From an uncultured bacterium (GTDB lineage Bacteria; Bacillota; Clostridia; Lachnospirales; Lachnospiraceae): 43,024 nt of DNA. The number at the start of each line of letters is the position of its first letter. Position 1 is the stretch's first letter. Below the pieces are notes generated by a model. It had not been told where the DNA came from, did not search any database, and saw only the letters and a list, made by a program, of their open reading frames with translations. The DNA is taken from assembly GCA_905214875.1 (NCBI GenBank), contig CAJMNR010000032.1:1-43024 (forward strand), read 5' to 3'. Shown here piece by piece: positions 8,111-17,552 of the stretch. The translations under genes were made by a program, and so were the position numbers.

Positions 8111-10399
8111 GTGAATGCAAAAAAAGCAAAATTGTTAGTGTGTGGAACCATTGCAGCGACAATCATATATCTGATTTGGAGAATATTTTATACCTTACCG
8201 TTTGGACACGGGGCATGGGCAATGGGACTTGGTATCGTGTTGCTGATTGCTGAAATTACTGGATTATTTGAACAGATTGTCCATTATTACGGTATGTCTG
8301 AAAAAGAAATTCCCAATAAGCCTAAGCAGGTAGGCGGAGAATATCCGTCGGTAGATGTATTTATCGCAACTTACAATGAGCCCACCGAACTTCTATATAA
8401 AACAGTTAATGGCTGTGTGAATATAGAATATCCTACAAAAGAGAAGCTTCATATCTATCTTTGTGATGATGGTAATCGCGAAGAGGTAAAAAGATTAGCA
8501 GAACAATTTCAGATAGGATATCTTACGAGATATGATCATGAAGGTGCAAAAGCCGGCAATTTAAATAATGCTCTTGCACATACATCGGGAGAGTTAATCG
8601 TAACGCTAGATGCGGATATGATACCGATGAGTGATTTTTTGATGGCATCTGTTCCATATTTTATGGACAAGGAAGAAGAAAAGCTAGGCTTTGTTCAAAT
8701 GCCTCAAAGTTTTTATAATTTAGATTTATTTCAATATAATCTGTATGCGGAAGAAAATATTCCAAATGAACAAGATTATTTTTATAGGGATATTCAGCTT
8801 GCTAAAAACAAATCCAATTCGGTTATATATGGCGGTTCTAATACAGTGATTAGTAGAGCAGCGTTAGAAGAAATCGGAGGATTTGTAACCAACGTCATAA
8901 CGGAAGATTTTGCGACAGGTATGTTGATTCAGAGCAAGGGATATCGTTGCATTGCCGTGGATGATGTACATGCTTCTGGATTATCGCCAGAAGACCTAGA
9001 TAGCCTTGTTAAGCAGAGAAAACGCTGGGCAAGAGGATGTATCCAGACCGGAAGAAAGCTCCATATCGTTTTTAAACGAGGACTTACACTGAGTCAAAAA
9101 ATAAACTATATCAATTCTATTTCTTATTGGTATTCACCAATGAAACGGCTAATCTATATGGTATCACCGATTCTATATGCAGTATTTCATACAACAGTGC
9201 TTGTAGCAACTCCATTACAATTATTATTCTTTTGGTTGCCAATGTATTATTTGAATACGAAGACATTAAAATGGCTTTCCGGCAATATTCGTACGGTTCG
9301 CTGGACTAATATTTATGAGACCATAATGTTTCCGTTACTACTAAAAGATGTCATGCTTGAAATCTTAGGGATTTCAGAAAAACACTTTTCCGTAACGAAA
9401 AAAGGCAGTACGGAAGAAAAGAAGACAAGACATGTTCGATATGCAATTCCCCACATCACTTTCTTAACCTTAACAGTAATTGGAATTGTGAAATGTGTGA
9501 ACATCATTTTTACGACAGAGAATGTTTCCATTCTATTTTTAGTCTTTTGGTTAGTTCATAATTTTTATAATCTTGCTATGGCAATTTTCTTTATGTTAGG
9601 AAGACCAGAAATGCGAAAACATGTAAGATTTCGCATCGAAGCAGAGGCTGTAATTGAATATGAAAAAAGCACGTTTCGTGTTAATACAATAGATATTTCG
9701 GAAGGTGGATGTTTAGTAAAAGCTGACAAGCCATACTATATGCCTCCAGAGGAAAATGCAAAGATTACGATTCGTACTGAGCAGTATGAGACGACGTTCT
9801 TTGCAAAAATCGTAAAAGTCAAAGGAGTAGAAGACGGATATCTTTACGCCTTCCAGCTTACAACGATTGAAGAGGAACAGTACAAGGCGCTATTATTAGT
9901 GCTTCATGATCGTGTGCCGCCGTTAACTAAGTCAATTCAGAAGGAATGTGGATTCTTTGAAGATTTTAGGACGAATATTATGAGGCGTCAAAAGAGGAAG
10001 GAAGATTTCAGTCGTAAGCTTGCGCGTGTGAAGATGAAAAAGCACATGAAGACATCAGAAGGCGACAATATCACGTTATTAAGTTTTAATTATGAATTTA
10101 TTGCAGTTAAGCATAAAAAGACCATGAGTAATCCTCAGATGTTTTCTGTGCCAATCGATGAACGAATTACTATTAAATTGTTGCATATCAAAGAGCTTTC
10201 CTATTACGAGTTATCAGAGAGCGAGAAAGTAACAAAGCAAGTTAGCTTGTATCGCATTACAAACTTAGAGGAAATCATTCAATTAGATGGCATTGCCGAC
10301 GATTTGATGCAGATTCGAAAAGAGTCTTTAAAAATGAAAATTAATGAGAAGAGGAGTAATCAGCCACAGTCAGAGTATGATGAATTGACGCTTATATAG
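8111..10399 (+). CDS. Cellulose-synthase-type GT2 glycosyltransferase with PilZ domain (BcsA/CcsA-like)
   Basis: Membrane processive beta-glycan synthase, 762 residues. Two N-terminal helices precede a GT-A domain with all expected motifs: DDG (119-121), DAD (167-169), TED (264-266) and QRKRW (302-306, QxxRW). These match UDP-glucose-dependent cellulose synthases. Several membrane helices follow (about 340-380, 445-495), then a PilZ domain with RKHVR (502-506) and DISEGG (528-533), the c-di-GMP-binding signature. About 140 further C-terminal residues are unassigned. The start is GTG 8111 after AGGAGGG; no in-frame ATG is nearby. It heads a four-gene operon resembling the clostridial ccs locus. 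The product may be cellulose or another beta-glucan; which one cannot be read from sequence. Confidence 0.92.
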   Translation: MNAKKAKLLVCGTIAATIIYLIWRIFYTLPFGHGAWAMGLGIVLLIAEITGLFEQIVHYYGMSEKEIPNKPKQVGGEYPSVDVFIATYNEPTELLYKTVNGCVNIEYPTKEKLHIYLCDDGNREEVKRLAEQFQIGYLTRYDHEGAKAGNLNNALAHTSGELIVTLDADMIPMSDFLMASVPYFMDKEEEKLGFVQMPQSFYNLDLFQYNLYAEENIPNEQDYFYRDIQLAKNKSNSVIYGGSNTVISRAALEEIGGFVTNVITEDFATGMLIQSKGYRCIAVDDVHASGLSPEDLDSLVKQRKRWARGCIQTGRKLHIVFKRGLTLSQKINYINSISYWYSPMKRLIYMVSPILYAVFHTTVLVATPLQLLFFWLPMYYLNTKTLKWLSGNIRTVRWTNIYETIMFPLLLKDVMLEILGISEKHFSVTKKGSTEEKKTRHVRYAIPHITFLTLTVIGIVKCVNIIFTTENVSILFLVFWLVHNFYNLAMAIFFMLGRPEMRKHVRFRIEAEAVIEYEKSTFRVNTIDISEGGCLVKADKPYYMPPEENAKITIRTEQYETTFFAKIVKVKGVEDGYLYAFQLTTIEEEQYKALLLVLHDRVPPLTKSIQKECGFFEDFRTNIMRRQKRKEDFSRKLARVKMKKHMKTSEGDNITLLSFNYEFIAVKHKKTMSNPQMFSVPIDERITIKLLHIKELSYYELSESEKVTKQVSLYRITNLEEIIQLDGIADDLMQIRKESLKMKINEKRSNQPQSEYDELTLI

Positions 10400-10412
10400 A
10401 AAGGAGATCCGC

Positions 10413-11468
10413 ATGAAGCAGTTAGTAAAAGGATTTGTGCTAGTGACCTTTATCGTAATTGGGGTCAGCTTGACAGAAAAAAAATGTCTTGCAGCGGAAG
10501 GAATGAAAGATAGCCTTGATTTAAACACAATCCAGTATACCAATAATGGCGGAATACTATCTTTAGAGAATAAAAAAGATGGTTCGATGGAAGTTACATT
10601 TTCTACAAAAGGGGAAGTTAATGGTTATTATACGACCAGCTTAATAAGTGACCAAGCGGTGAACGTTGAAAAGAAGGCAGCCATTGCAATTCATTTAGAT
10701 ACTAATGACGCCATAAGTATGAATGTAAATCTTATGACAAAAGAGTTTCAGACATTGGCTTGTAAAGAAGGTACTTCGGTATATATGAAAGCGGATGCAG
10801 AGAGAAACTATGAACTCTTATCCGTTGTAAATGGAGTGTTCGAGGTGAAAAAAGGTTTTTTAGGAACCATCTATATTCCACTTGCAAGCGTGGGAAGTAA
10901 AAAGGAACTTAAGGAAGTGAATCGTTTTGGTGCTATTATGATACAAGAACAGGAAAGAGAGACTTCTGTTACGTTTGATTCGGTAACACTTCTTTCTGCT
11001 CAGGCACTTCCAGAACAATCATTAAAATATAGTTATCAGGTAATGGGAAACAAGTCCCCTATGATTCCGGGATATGGCGAACATCGATACGAGTATCAAA
11101 TTATTGATTTTGAAGATGAAACGAAACATATTCCTTATACGTTTTCTTTGGCTCACGAAAAGGAAGGTGTCATGGTTTCAAAAAATGGAACAGTGACATT
11201 TCTAGAAAATGCAAAACCGGAAGAAGTGACACTCTCCATTACCATCGATCAATCATTTTCCGTGTTATATACTATTAAACCAGACTACTCCTGGTTTATG
11301 AAACAGGAGGAAGAGTCGGTAAGAGATTTTATCGTACCACAACCGTATGAGGTAGCCAGTTATCGAAGCCATGAGTATGCGTCGTTTGATTCTCTTATAA
11401 GTATGGTACTAGTTACTGCCTGGTTATTATATTTAGTGTTTTATAGTAAGAAGATTAGAAAGGGTTAA
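10413..11468 (+). CDS. Secreted, C-terminally membrane-anchored protein of the exopolysaccharide operon (BcsB-like topology)
   Basis: 351 residues with a signal peptide (about 1-28, ending KKCLAAEG), a beta-rich extracytoplasmic region, and one transmembrane helix near residues 327-345 followed by a short basic tail KKIRKG. No catalytic motif is visible. BcsB, the partner of BcsA, has the same plan: exported carbohydrate-binding domains with a C-terminal anchor helix docking on the synthase. This protein is about half BcsB length. The BcsB/CcsB role is therefore inferred from position and topology, not from motif identity. It starts 13 bases after the synthase gene with AAAGGAG. Confidence 0.65.
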   Translation: MKQLVKGFVLVTFIVIGVSLTEKKCLAAEGMKDSLDLNTIQYTNNGGILSLENKKDGSMEVTFSTKGEVNGYYTTSLISDQAVNVEKKAAIAIHLDTNDAISMNVNLMTKEFQTLACKEGTSVYMKADAERNYELLSVVNGVFEVKKGFLGTIYIPLASVGSKKELKEVNRFGAIMIQEQERETSVTFDSVTLLSAQALPEQSLKYSYQVMGNKSPMIPGYGEHRYEYQIIDFEDETKHIPYTFSLAHEKEGVMVSKNGTVTFLENAKPEEVTLSITIDQSFSVLYTIKPDYSWFMKQEEESVRDFIVPQPYEVASYRSHEYASFDSLISMVLVTAWLLYLVFYSKKIRKG

Positions 11469-11474
11469 GGCAGT

Positions 11475-12902
11475 ATGCTATTTTCAAGTACTACGTTTTT
11501 ATTTTATTTTTTGCCGATTGTACTAATTTTATACTATGCAACATTTTGGTCAAGAGAAGTACAGAATACGATCCTTTTAGTGATGAGCCTTTTATTTTAT
11601 GCATGGGGCGAACCAAGGTACATCGTATTGATGATGGCATCGATTCTGTTTAACTATTGTTTTGGCTTACTCATTGATTGGGGAAAGAATGCTACGGCGA
11701 AGAAGACGTTGTTAGTACTTTCGATTATTGGAAATATCGGGACGCTGTTTGTATTTAAGTATTTGAATTTCTTTGTGCGTAATTTAAACCAAAGCATTGG
11801 TGCATCACATGCCATTACCGTGCCGAATATTATTCTTCCAATCGGAATCTCCTTTTTTACGTTTCAGGCGATGTCCTATGTGATCGATGTGTATCGAGGA
11901 ACCGCTAAGGTGCAAAAGAATGTAGGTGATCTTGGACTTTATATTTCATTCTTTCCACAGCTAGTAGCCGGACCGATTGTCAGATACTCAGCGATTCAGG
12001 AACAAATCCTTAAGCGTAAGGAATCACTTACCAAGTTTTCGGCAGGAAGTTCAAGATTTATTGTTGGACTTTCTAAGAAGATTTTAGTGTCAAATTCCAT
12101 GGCAATTGTGGTTGATCGCATCTTTACGCTGCAGGCGGAAAATGGAGCAATTCCTGTTACGCTTGCATGGCTTGGTGCTATTGCCTATACGTTGCAGATT
12201 TATTATGATTTCTCAGGATATTCGGATATGGCAATCGGCCTTGGATTGATGTTTGGATTCCGGTTTGATGAAAACTTTAATTATCCGTATATCTCAAAGT
12301 CAATCGGTGAGTTTTGGAGAAGATGGCATATTTCCTTAGGTACATGGTTTAAAGAGTATGTGTATTTCCCGCTTGGCGGTTCCAGGGTGGAGAATAAGGA
12401 TAAGATGGTTAGAAACTTATTTATCGTTTGGCTGCTTACCGGCATCTGGCACGGTGCGGAATGGACATTCGTGTTCTGGGGAGCGTTCAACTTTTTCTTT
12501 ATCTTATTGGAAAAGCTTCTTTCTTGGGAGTCAATCAAGATAAAACCGTGGATCAAGCATATGTATTGTATGTTTGTTGTTATCATAGGATGGGTGCTAT
12601 TTCGTTCGGAGAATTTAATACAGGCAGGTAGCTATCTTAAGGACATGTTTAGATTAGGTGAGGCAGGCTTCTTTAGCAGTTATACGTTTATGTTCATTCG
12701 CGAGTATTTTGTATTCTTTGCGGCAGCAATTGTATTTAGCATGCCATTAGCAAGAAGGACTAATCGTTATATTAGTGAACAGAAACAGGGATTTGTCGTA
12801 TTTGAAGTACTTTATCCTGTAGTCATGATGGGATTGTTTTTCATCTGTGTGTGCTACTTGGTGAAAGGAACGTATAATCCATTTATTTATTTTAACTTTT
12901 AG
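11475..12902 (+). CDS. MBOAT family O-acyltransferase (AlgI/CcsH-like)
   Basis: 475-residue polytopic membrane protein of the membrane-bound O-acyltransferase family, of the AlgI/DltB/WssH type that moves acetyl groups across the membrane for polysaccharide O-acetylation. Diagnostic segments are MSLLFYAWGEP near the start, ISFFTFQAMSYVIDVYRG, SEFWRRWHISL-like EFWRRWHISLGTWF (about 278-291) and LLTGIWHGAEW with the conserved catalytic His near residue 326. About ten hydrophobic helices are present. The gene begins six bases after the preceding stop and is followed by the DHHW gene, its usual partner. It probably acetylates the glucan made by the first gene. Confidence 0.92.
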   Translation: MLFSSTTFLFYFLPIVLILYYATFWSREVQNTILLVMSLLFYAWGEPRYIVLMMASILFNYCFGLLIDWGKNATAKKTLLVLSIIGNIGTLFVFKYLNFFVRNLNQSIGASHAITVPNIILPIGISFFTFQAMSYVIDVYRGTAKVQKNVGDLGLYISFFPQLVAGPIVRYSAIQEQILKRKESLTKFSAGSSRFIVGLSKKILVSNSMAIVVDRIFTLQAENGAIPVTLAWLGAIAYTLQIYYDFSGYSDMAIGLGLMFGFRFDENFNYPYISKSIGEFWRRWHISLGTWFKEYVYFPLGGSRVENKDKMVRNLFIVWLLTGIWHGAEWTFVFWGAFNFFFILLEKLLSWESIKIKPWIKHMYCMFVVIIGWVLFRSENLIQAGSYLKDMFRLGEAGFFSSYTFMFIREYFVFFAAAIVFSMPLARRTNRYISEQKQGFVVFEVLYPVVMMGLFFICVCYLVKGTYNPFIYFNF

Positions 12903-12914
12903 AAGGGATACTTT

Positions 12915-14123
12915 ATGAATCGGTATTTTATTAAGAAAGCAGTTACGGCCTGCATGCTTGTAGCCGTGCTTATAGTTGGCTTTGTTATGAATATGCAAAG
13001 TTCATTTACAGAAATTAAAAAAAGTATTTCTTTGGATCTTAATGACAAAAAAGATATTCGAACGTTGATTTCCAATGTGGAATCCATCATTGACGAGAGG
13101 GCATACGGAAAGTATGTGGGCATTGAGGCTTATGGCTATATGCAGCGCTTGCTAGGGAAAAATGAGGAAAATGATTTTGAAGTCATTAAGGATCGGTCTG
13201 GAAGCCTGCACTTTAGTTATTTTGGAAATGGAGCGAAAGACACTTCTTCCTTAGTTGAAAAGATGGAGTTTTATAAAAATAGTCTTACAAACAAAGAGAC
13301 AAAGCTTCTTTATGTAGCAACGCCAGACAAGGTACTTCTTGGAATTACACAGTTTGAGTCAGGGCTTCCGAATCATTATGCAAATGAAACGTTGGATGGC
13401 TTTTTAGATGGCCTTACTAAGGTTGGAATTGATTCCATTGATTATCGCAAGACGATTGCAAACAGTGGGATTGATACAGCAGAGTTATTCTTTCGGACTG
13501 ATCACCACTGGACGATTCAGACGGCATTCTGGGCATATAAAGAGCTTGTAAATGAGCTTTCTAGTGACTATGGGATGAACGTTCCCAATTTGGACTTCTA
13601 TACAGAGTTGAAGAACTACAATGTGGTGACTTATGAGGATTCCTTTATTGGATCGCTTGGTAGAAAGACAGGAGTTCCATATAGCGGCATAGATGATTTT
13701 TCACTAATCTACCCTAAGTTTGATACAGACTATACTTTTACCGCCACACTTGGTGATTCGGTAATCCGGACAGAAGGAATCTTTGAAGAGTCATTGCTAA
13801 ACTTAGCATGCCTTCGTTATAATGATACGAAGTACGGATTAGAAGGAGACCGTTATTCCACCTATGTCTATGGGACGCAGGGAACGGTTCATATAAAAAA
13901 TAATAAGATTGCTGATGGGCCAAAGATTCTTCTTGTAAAGGATTCTTTTATGGCGCCTGTAGCAGCATTTCTATCAACAGTTTGTTCGGATGTATATCTT
14001 GTAGATCCAAGATATTATGAAGACAATATCGTAGACTATACGAATTCTATTAAGGATCTAGATTACGTATTAGTTTCCTTTACTCCCCAAAACCTTACGG
14101 AGGAATTCTTCCGTTTTGAGTAA
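12915..14123 (+). CDS. DHHW family / AlgJ-like O-acetylation protein
   Basis: 402 residues: one N-terminal membrane anchor (about 8-27) and an extracytoplasmic SGNH-hydrolase-like domain. The family name motif DHHW is at 196-199, preceded by FFRT as in AlgX/AlgJ. KDSF (Ser344) near the C-terminus is the probable nucleophile region, giving a Ser-Asp-His set with the Asp and His of DHH. Such proteins accept acetyl from an MBOAT partner and transfer it to the polymer. It is the last gene of the operon, 12 bases after the MBOAT gene. Whether it is the final transferase or an accessory cannot be decided from sequence. Confidence 0.85.
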   Translation: MNRYFIKKAVTACMLVAVLIVGFVMNMQSSFTEIKKSISLDLNDKKDIRTLISNVESIIDERAYGKYVGIEAYGYMQRLLGKNEENDFEVIKDRSGSLHFSYFGNGAKDTSSLVEKMEFYKNSLTNKETKLLYVATPDKVLLGITQFESGLPNHYANETLDGFLDGLTKVGIDSIDYRKTIANSGIDTAELFFRTDHHWTIQTAFWAYKELVNELSSDYGMNVPNLDFYTELKNYNVVTYEDSFIGSLGRKTGVPYSGIDDFSLIYPKFDTDYTFTATLGDSVIRTEGIFEESLLNLACLRYNDTKYGLEGDRYSTYVYGTQGTVHIKNNKIADGPKILLVKDSFMAPVAAFLSTVCSDVYLVDPRYYEDNIVDYTNSIKDLDYVLVSFTPQNLTEEFFRFE

Positions 14124-14130
14124 GGGGGGA

Positions 14131-14145
14131 CCACCTTTTTGGTGG
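14131..14145 (+). terminator. Weak hairpin after the exopolysaccharide operon
   Basis: CCACC (14131-14135) and GGTGG (14141-14145) flank a five-T loop, eight bases after the last stop. No T-run follows on the plus strand, so termination would be inefficient. Confidence 0.3.
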
Positions 14146-14237
14146 GTACATATTAATAATTATTAAGAATTTCCCTATTTCTATTTAATATTTAGTCCGT
14201 ATGATAGAATTATAAAAGATAACAGGGAGGAAACATA

Positions 14238-16544
14238 ATGTGGTATAAGAATTTCAGACATAAGAAATTACAAACTGCAATTATAGCGATTATCGTGACA
14301 TTGTCGGCGCTACTACTTAACGCTTCAATCAGCATGTTAACATCATTAGATGAGCCAATGGAGGAGCTTAAAAACGAATGCGAGTCGCCACAGATTATCG
14401 CTTATCCATATAGTAAGGATAAGGCTTTTATCGATCAAATGGCGGATAATATAAAGAGTATTGATCATGTTACGGATGTCCAGGAAATTAACGCTTTTTA
14501 TTTAGGTGAGAGCTTTAAAAAAGGGGACATAGATATCAGTTCTTATAGTGAGATTGCAGAATACAATGAGAAAGTTTACAAAAGCGTAAGAGTCATCGAA
14601 GGAACGTTAGATATAAACAATTACAAGGAGAATGAATGTGCAGTGCCAGCCTGCATCAGCAATGAGTATGATGTAAAGATTGGAGATACGCTTACCTTTG
14701 GTATAGAGAATGACATAAGAGAGTATAAGGTAGTCTGCATTTATTCGGATCCTTATGATATGTCCACAGCTTTTGACAGCAGGATTTTAGTAAAGAAACT
14801 TCCGGCTGTATCAAAAATTAGTAATTTTTTGTTTGTTTATACAGATGGGCTGTCGTCAAAACAGCTTGTCAGTGAATATAACAAACAGTTTGGGAATTTT
14901 GGTGCAACGGTATATTCCATTGAGGCACAGATTGATAATAGTCTTTTGTCAGCACATATCGTAGGTGGTATCTTCTTGGGTGTCGGCATCATCATGTTAA
15001 TCGTAAGTTGTATCGTGATTTATTTCATGGTAAGCAATGCATTGCTTTCGGATTCTAAGAAAATCGCCATTTATAAGACAATGGGATATACCTATCACGA
15101 TATTTTGTCTATGTACTTAAGGTTTTATGCAGTAGTGGTGGGAATCGGAACGGTTCTTGGAATCATTGGTTCCGTCTTTGTTTCAAACCTTGTGCTAGAC
15201 TCCATCTTTAAGAACATTGGAGCGGTTACAAAGTTTAATCCATTTTATCCGGGAATTATTACATGTGTTGGTACGACGGCATTTGTCTTAGCAGTAATTT
15301 ATCTAATTATGCGAAAAATGAAAAATATCAAGCCGGTCTATGCATTAAGTGGAATGAGTAACCGGAATACAAAGAAATCTTATAAAGGTAATCTAGATGT
15401 TGCCTTTTCACCAGCCGGAATTGCACTTCGTAATTTTACAAGAAATAAACGTGGTGCCGTTGGAATTCTGATTACAAGTGTTGTTACGATCTTTGCAATC
15501 AATTTTGCAGTAGTCTCCGTGGATGTGGCAAACAACATGGAGGATACCAATGATTATTGGTTTAGCTTTGATCGTTCGGATTTTGTAATCGGCGTAAATA
15601 GTGCCAAGTCGCTAAAGGAGACAGAGCAGGCAATAAAGCAGAACTCCAAGGTAGCTTCTTATAATTTCAATACGATTATGGAACAGAGCAGGGCGCTTTT
15701 AGATTATGAAGAGGGAATGGAGAATTCAGTAATCTATCCTTCGGTTTACGAAAGTTATGATACTCTTAACCTTCCTGTAATTGAAGGTCGCAATCCTGAA
15801 AATGAGAACGAAATTGCACTTGCAACTGTAATTGCAGATAACTTACATAAGAGCGTGGGAGATTATATCAATCTGACATTGGCAGAAGATAAAAAAGTGA
15901 GTTTACTAATTACAGGAACGTATCAGACCTATATGAATATGGGCGAAACATGCCGAATGACCGGGGATGTATTCACAAAGAATAACGTTGATTTTCATTA
16001 TTCCTCTATTTCAGTCTATATAAAAGATGGGGAAAACAGAGAAGAGGTTATGGATGAGCTTAAGAAAACGGTTCCTCAGACAGATACGTTTACCGTTCGT
16101 GAAAAATGCTATGAAAGCATTATGAAGATGATTGCAGATCCACAAAAAGCCGGCATTCCGCCAGTTATGATATTAATCGTGATAATCGGTGCCGTGAATA
16201 TCTTTAGCATCATTTTATTGAAGAATGCATTTAATAAGAAAACAAACCAGATTTATAAGAGTATTGGATACAGTTCCAAAGATTTGATTTATGCCAATTT
16301 AATCTATGTTGGTGCGATCGCGATAGTTTCTGATCTGATTGCTGTGCCAGCGTTATTACTTACATATGAAAAGATCATTACAGCAGCTTTAAGTTTGTTT
16401 GCAATGAAAGAATATCCAATGAATGCAAATTACATGCATCTTTTAATAGCGAATCTCGTTGTTATTTTAGTTTTTGTAGTCAGCACATTGTTATCTTCAA
16501 GATCTATCCGCAAAATAAATGTTCGTGATCTTGTAATCGATTAG
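14238..16544 (+). CDS. ABC transporter permease, MacB/FtsX type
   Basis: 768 residues with two FtsX repeats. The order is one N-terminal helix (about 14-36), an extracytoplasmic domain, three helices (about 235-265, 290-315, 330-355), a second single helix (about 400-425), a second extracytoplasmic domain, and three final helices (about 635-760). This eight-helix, two-loop plan matches LolC/E-like exporters of type VII ABC systems rather than the ten-helix BceB type. Substrate is unknown; peptide or lipid export is usual for the family. It starts at ATG 14238 after GGGAGG and is followed ten bases later by its ATPase. Confidence 0.9.
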   Translation: MWYKNFRHKKLQTAIIAIIVTLSALLLNASISMLTSLDEPMEELKNECESPQIIAYPYSKDKAFIDQMADNIKSIDHVTDVQEINAFYLGESFKKGDIDISSYSEIAEYNEKVYKSVRVIEGTLDINNYKENECAVPACISNEYDVKIGDTLTFGIENDIREYKVVCIYSDPYDMSTAFDSRILVKKLPAVSKISNFLFVYTDGLSSKQLVSEYNKQFGNFGATVYSIEAQIDNSLLSAHIVGGIFLGVGIIMLIVSCIVIYFMVSNALLSDSKKIAIYKTMGYTYHDILSMYLRFYAVVVGIGTVLGIIGSVFVSNLVLDSIFKNIGAVTKFNPFYPGIITCVGTTAFVLAVIYLIMRKMKNIKPVYALSGMSNRNTKKSYKGNLDVAFSPAGIALRNFTRNKRGAVGILITSVVTIFAINFAVVSVDVANNMEDTNDYWFSFDRSDFVIGVNSAKSLKETEQAIKQNSKVASYNFNTIMEQSRALLDYEEGMENSVIYPSVYESYDTLNLPVIEGRNPENENEIALATVIADNLHKSVGDYINLTLAEDKKVSLLITGTYQTYMNMGETCRMTGDVFTKNNVDFHYSSISVYIKDGENREEVMDELKKTVPQTDTFTVREKCYESIMKMIADPQKAGIPPVMILIVIIGAVNIFSIILLKNAFNKKTNQIYKSIGYSSKDLIYANLIYVGAIAIVSDLIAVPALLLTYEKIITAALSLFAMKEYPMNANYMHLLIANLVVILVFVVSTLLSSRSIRKINVRDLVID

Positions 16545-16554
16545 GAGGAGAAGT

Positions 16555-17313
16555 ATGAATCAGACATTGATCAAGAGTGAATTGTTGTGTAAGAGTTTTA
16601 TTACAGACGGTGAGGTTAATAACGTCATTAAAAATATGAATTTAGAAATCTATGAGGGAGATTTTACCGTAATCATGGGAGCTTCCGGTTCAGGAAAGTC
16701 CACGCTATTATATGCGTTAAGTGGAATGGATGAAGTGAGTATGGGAAAGGTGTTCTTAAATGGAAAGGATATTACGAAGTTAAAGGAAGATAAGCTTACC
16801 GCCCTTCGTAAAAATGAAGTTGGTTTCGTGTTTCAAGCAATCAATCTAATTCCTAACCTTACAGTATATGAAAATATCTTAAGTCCTACTTATAAGACAA
16901 AGGTTTCGAAACAGGAGATTGATGAAAGAATTGAGCAGCTATTAGACAAAATGAGTTTGAAAGATCAGCGAAAGAAGTTTCCAAACCAAATGTCAGGTGG
17001 CCAAAGGCAGCGTGTGGCTATTTGCAGGGCGCTTATTAACAAGCCTAAGGTGTTGTTTGCCGATGAGCCGACGGGTGCGTTAAATTCCAGCCAGGGCCAA
17101 GATGTACTTGATATCTTTTCTGAGATTAATAAGGAGGGGCAGAGCATCGTTATGGTTACCCATGATTTGAAGGCTGCCATCCGTGGAAATCGTATTATTT
17201 ATTTGAAAGATGGAAGGATTGATGGGGATTTGAAGTTGGATCCGTTCTGTGAGGAGAATGCGAAGGAAAGGGAAGAAGAGGTTTATCGATTTTTGAAGGA
17301 GAAAGGGTGGTAG
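16555..17313 (+). CDS. ABC transporter ATP-binding protein, MacB/LolD type
   Basis: 252-residue ATPase partner of the preceding FtsX permease. Walker A is GASGSGKST, the Q-loop is FVFQAINLIPNLTV, the ABC signature MSGGQRQRVAICRAL, Walker B VLFADEPTGALNSSQG and the H-loop MVTHD. The Q-loop wording (NLIPNLTVYEN) and the GALNS stretch are typical of MacB/LolD-like exporters. It begins after GGAGGAG overlapping the intergenic gap. No adjacent sensor kinase or substrate-binding gene indicates what triggers expression. Confidence 0.95.
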   Translation: MNQTLIKSELLCKSFITDGEVNNVIKNMNLEIYEGDFTVIMGASGSGKSTLLYALSGMDEVSMGKVFLNGKDITKLKEDKLTALRKNEVGFVFQAINLIPNLTVYENILSPTYKTKVSKQEIDERIEQLLDKMSLKDQRKKFPNQMSGGQRQRVAICRALINKPKVLFADEPTGALNSSQGQDVLDIFSEINKEGQSIVMVTHDLKAAIRGNRIIYLKDGRIDGDLKLDPFCEENAKEREEEVYRFLKEKGW

Positions 17314-17318
17314 AGTGC

Positions 17319-17488
17319 GGAGGCGAGGACGCCTCCTTTGGACGAAATCAGGCTTTTGTCCAGTGCTGAGGGTAATGAAAGAGCTAGTACGCGAGGCGTA
17401 CTAGCTCTTTCCAGTTTTCAGGGAGTAAATCCCCGAAAACTGATTCCAATCGGACACGAAGTTTCCGATGCCCTTCCCGGAGCAGGGC
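17319..17488. repeat. Array of six consecutive hairpins between convergent genes
   Basis: A compact chain of stems fills most of this gap: (1) GGAGGCG 17319-17325 / CGCCTCC 17330-17336; (2) TGGACGAAA 17339-17347 / TTTTGTCCA 17354-17362 with one G-U; (3) a perfect 16-bp stem 17377-17392 / 17396-17411; (4) CAGTTTTC 17412-17419 / GAAAACTG 17435-17442, continued inward by GGGA/TCCC; (5) ATCGGA 17449-17454 / TCCGAT 17464-17469; (6) GCCCT 17470-17474 / AGGGC 17484-17488. Stems 1 and 3 could be terminators for the two convergent genes. The full run exceeds what termination needs, so a structured RNA or repeat element is possible. Confidence 0.6.
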
Positions 17489-17552
17489 GTTGTGAGTGAG
17501 ATAAGTTCACCGGACCTCTCCTTGTGGGCGGATTAATTCTAGGTGCTTTAAC

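Noticed and set aside
17319..17488. CRISPR array or tandem repeat
   Set aside because: The six stems have different sequences and no regularly spaced identical unit exists.
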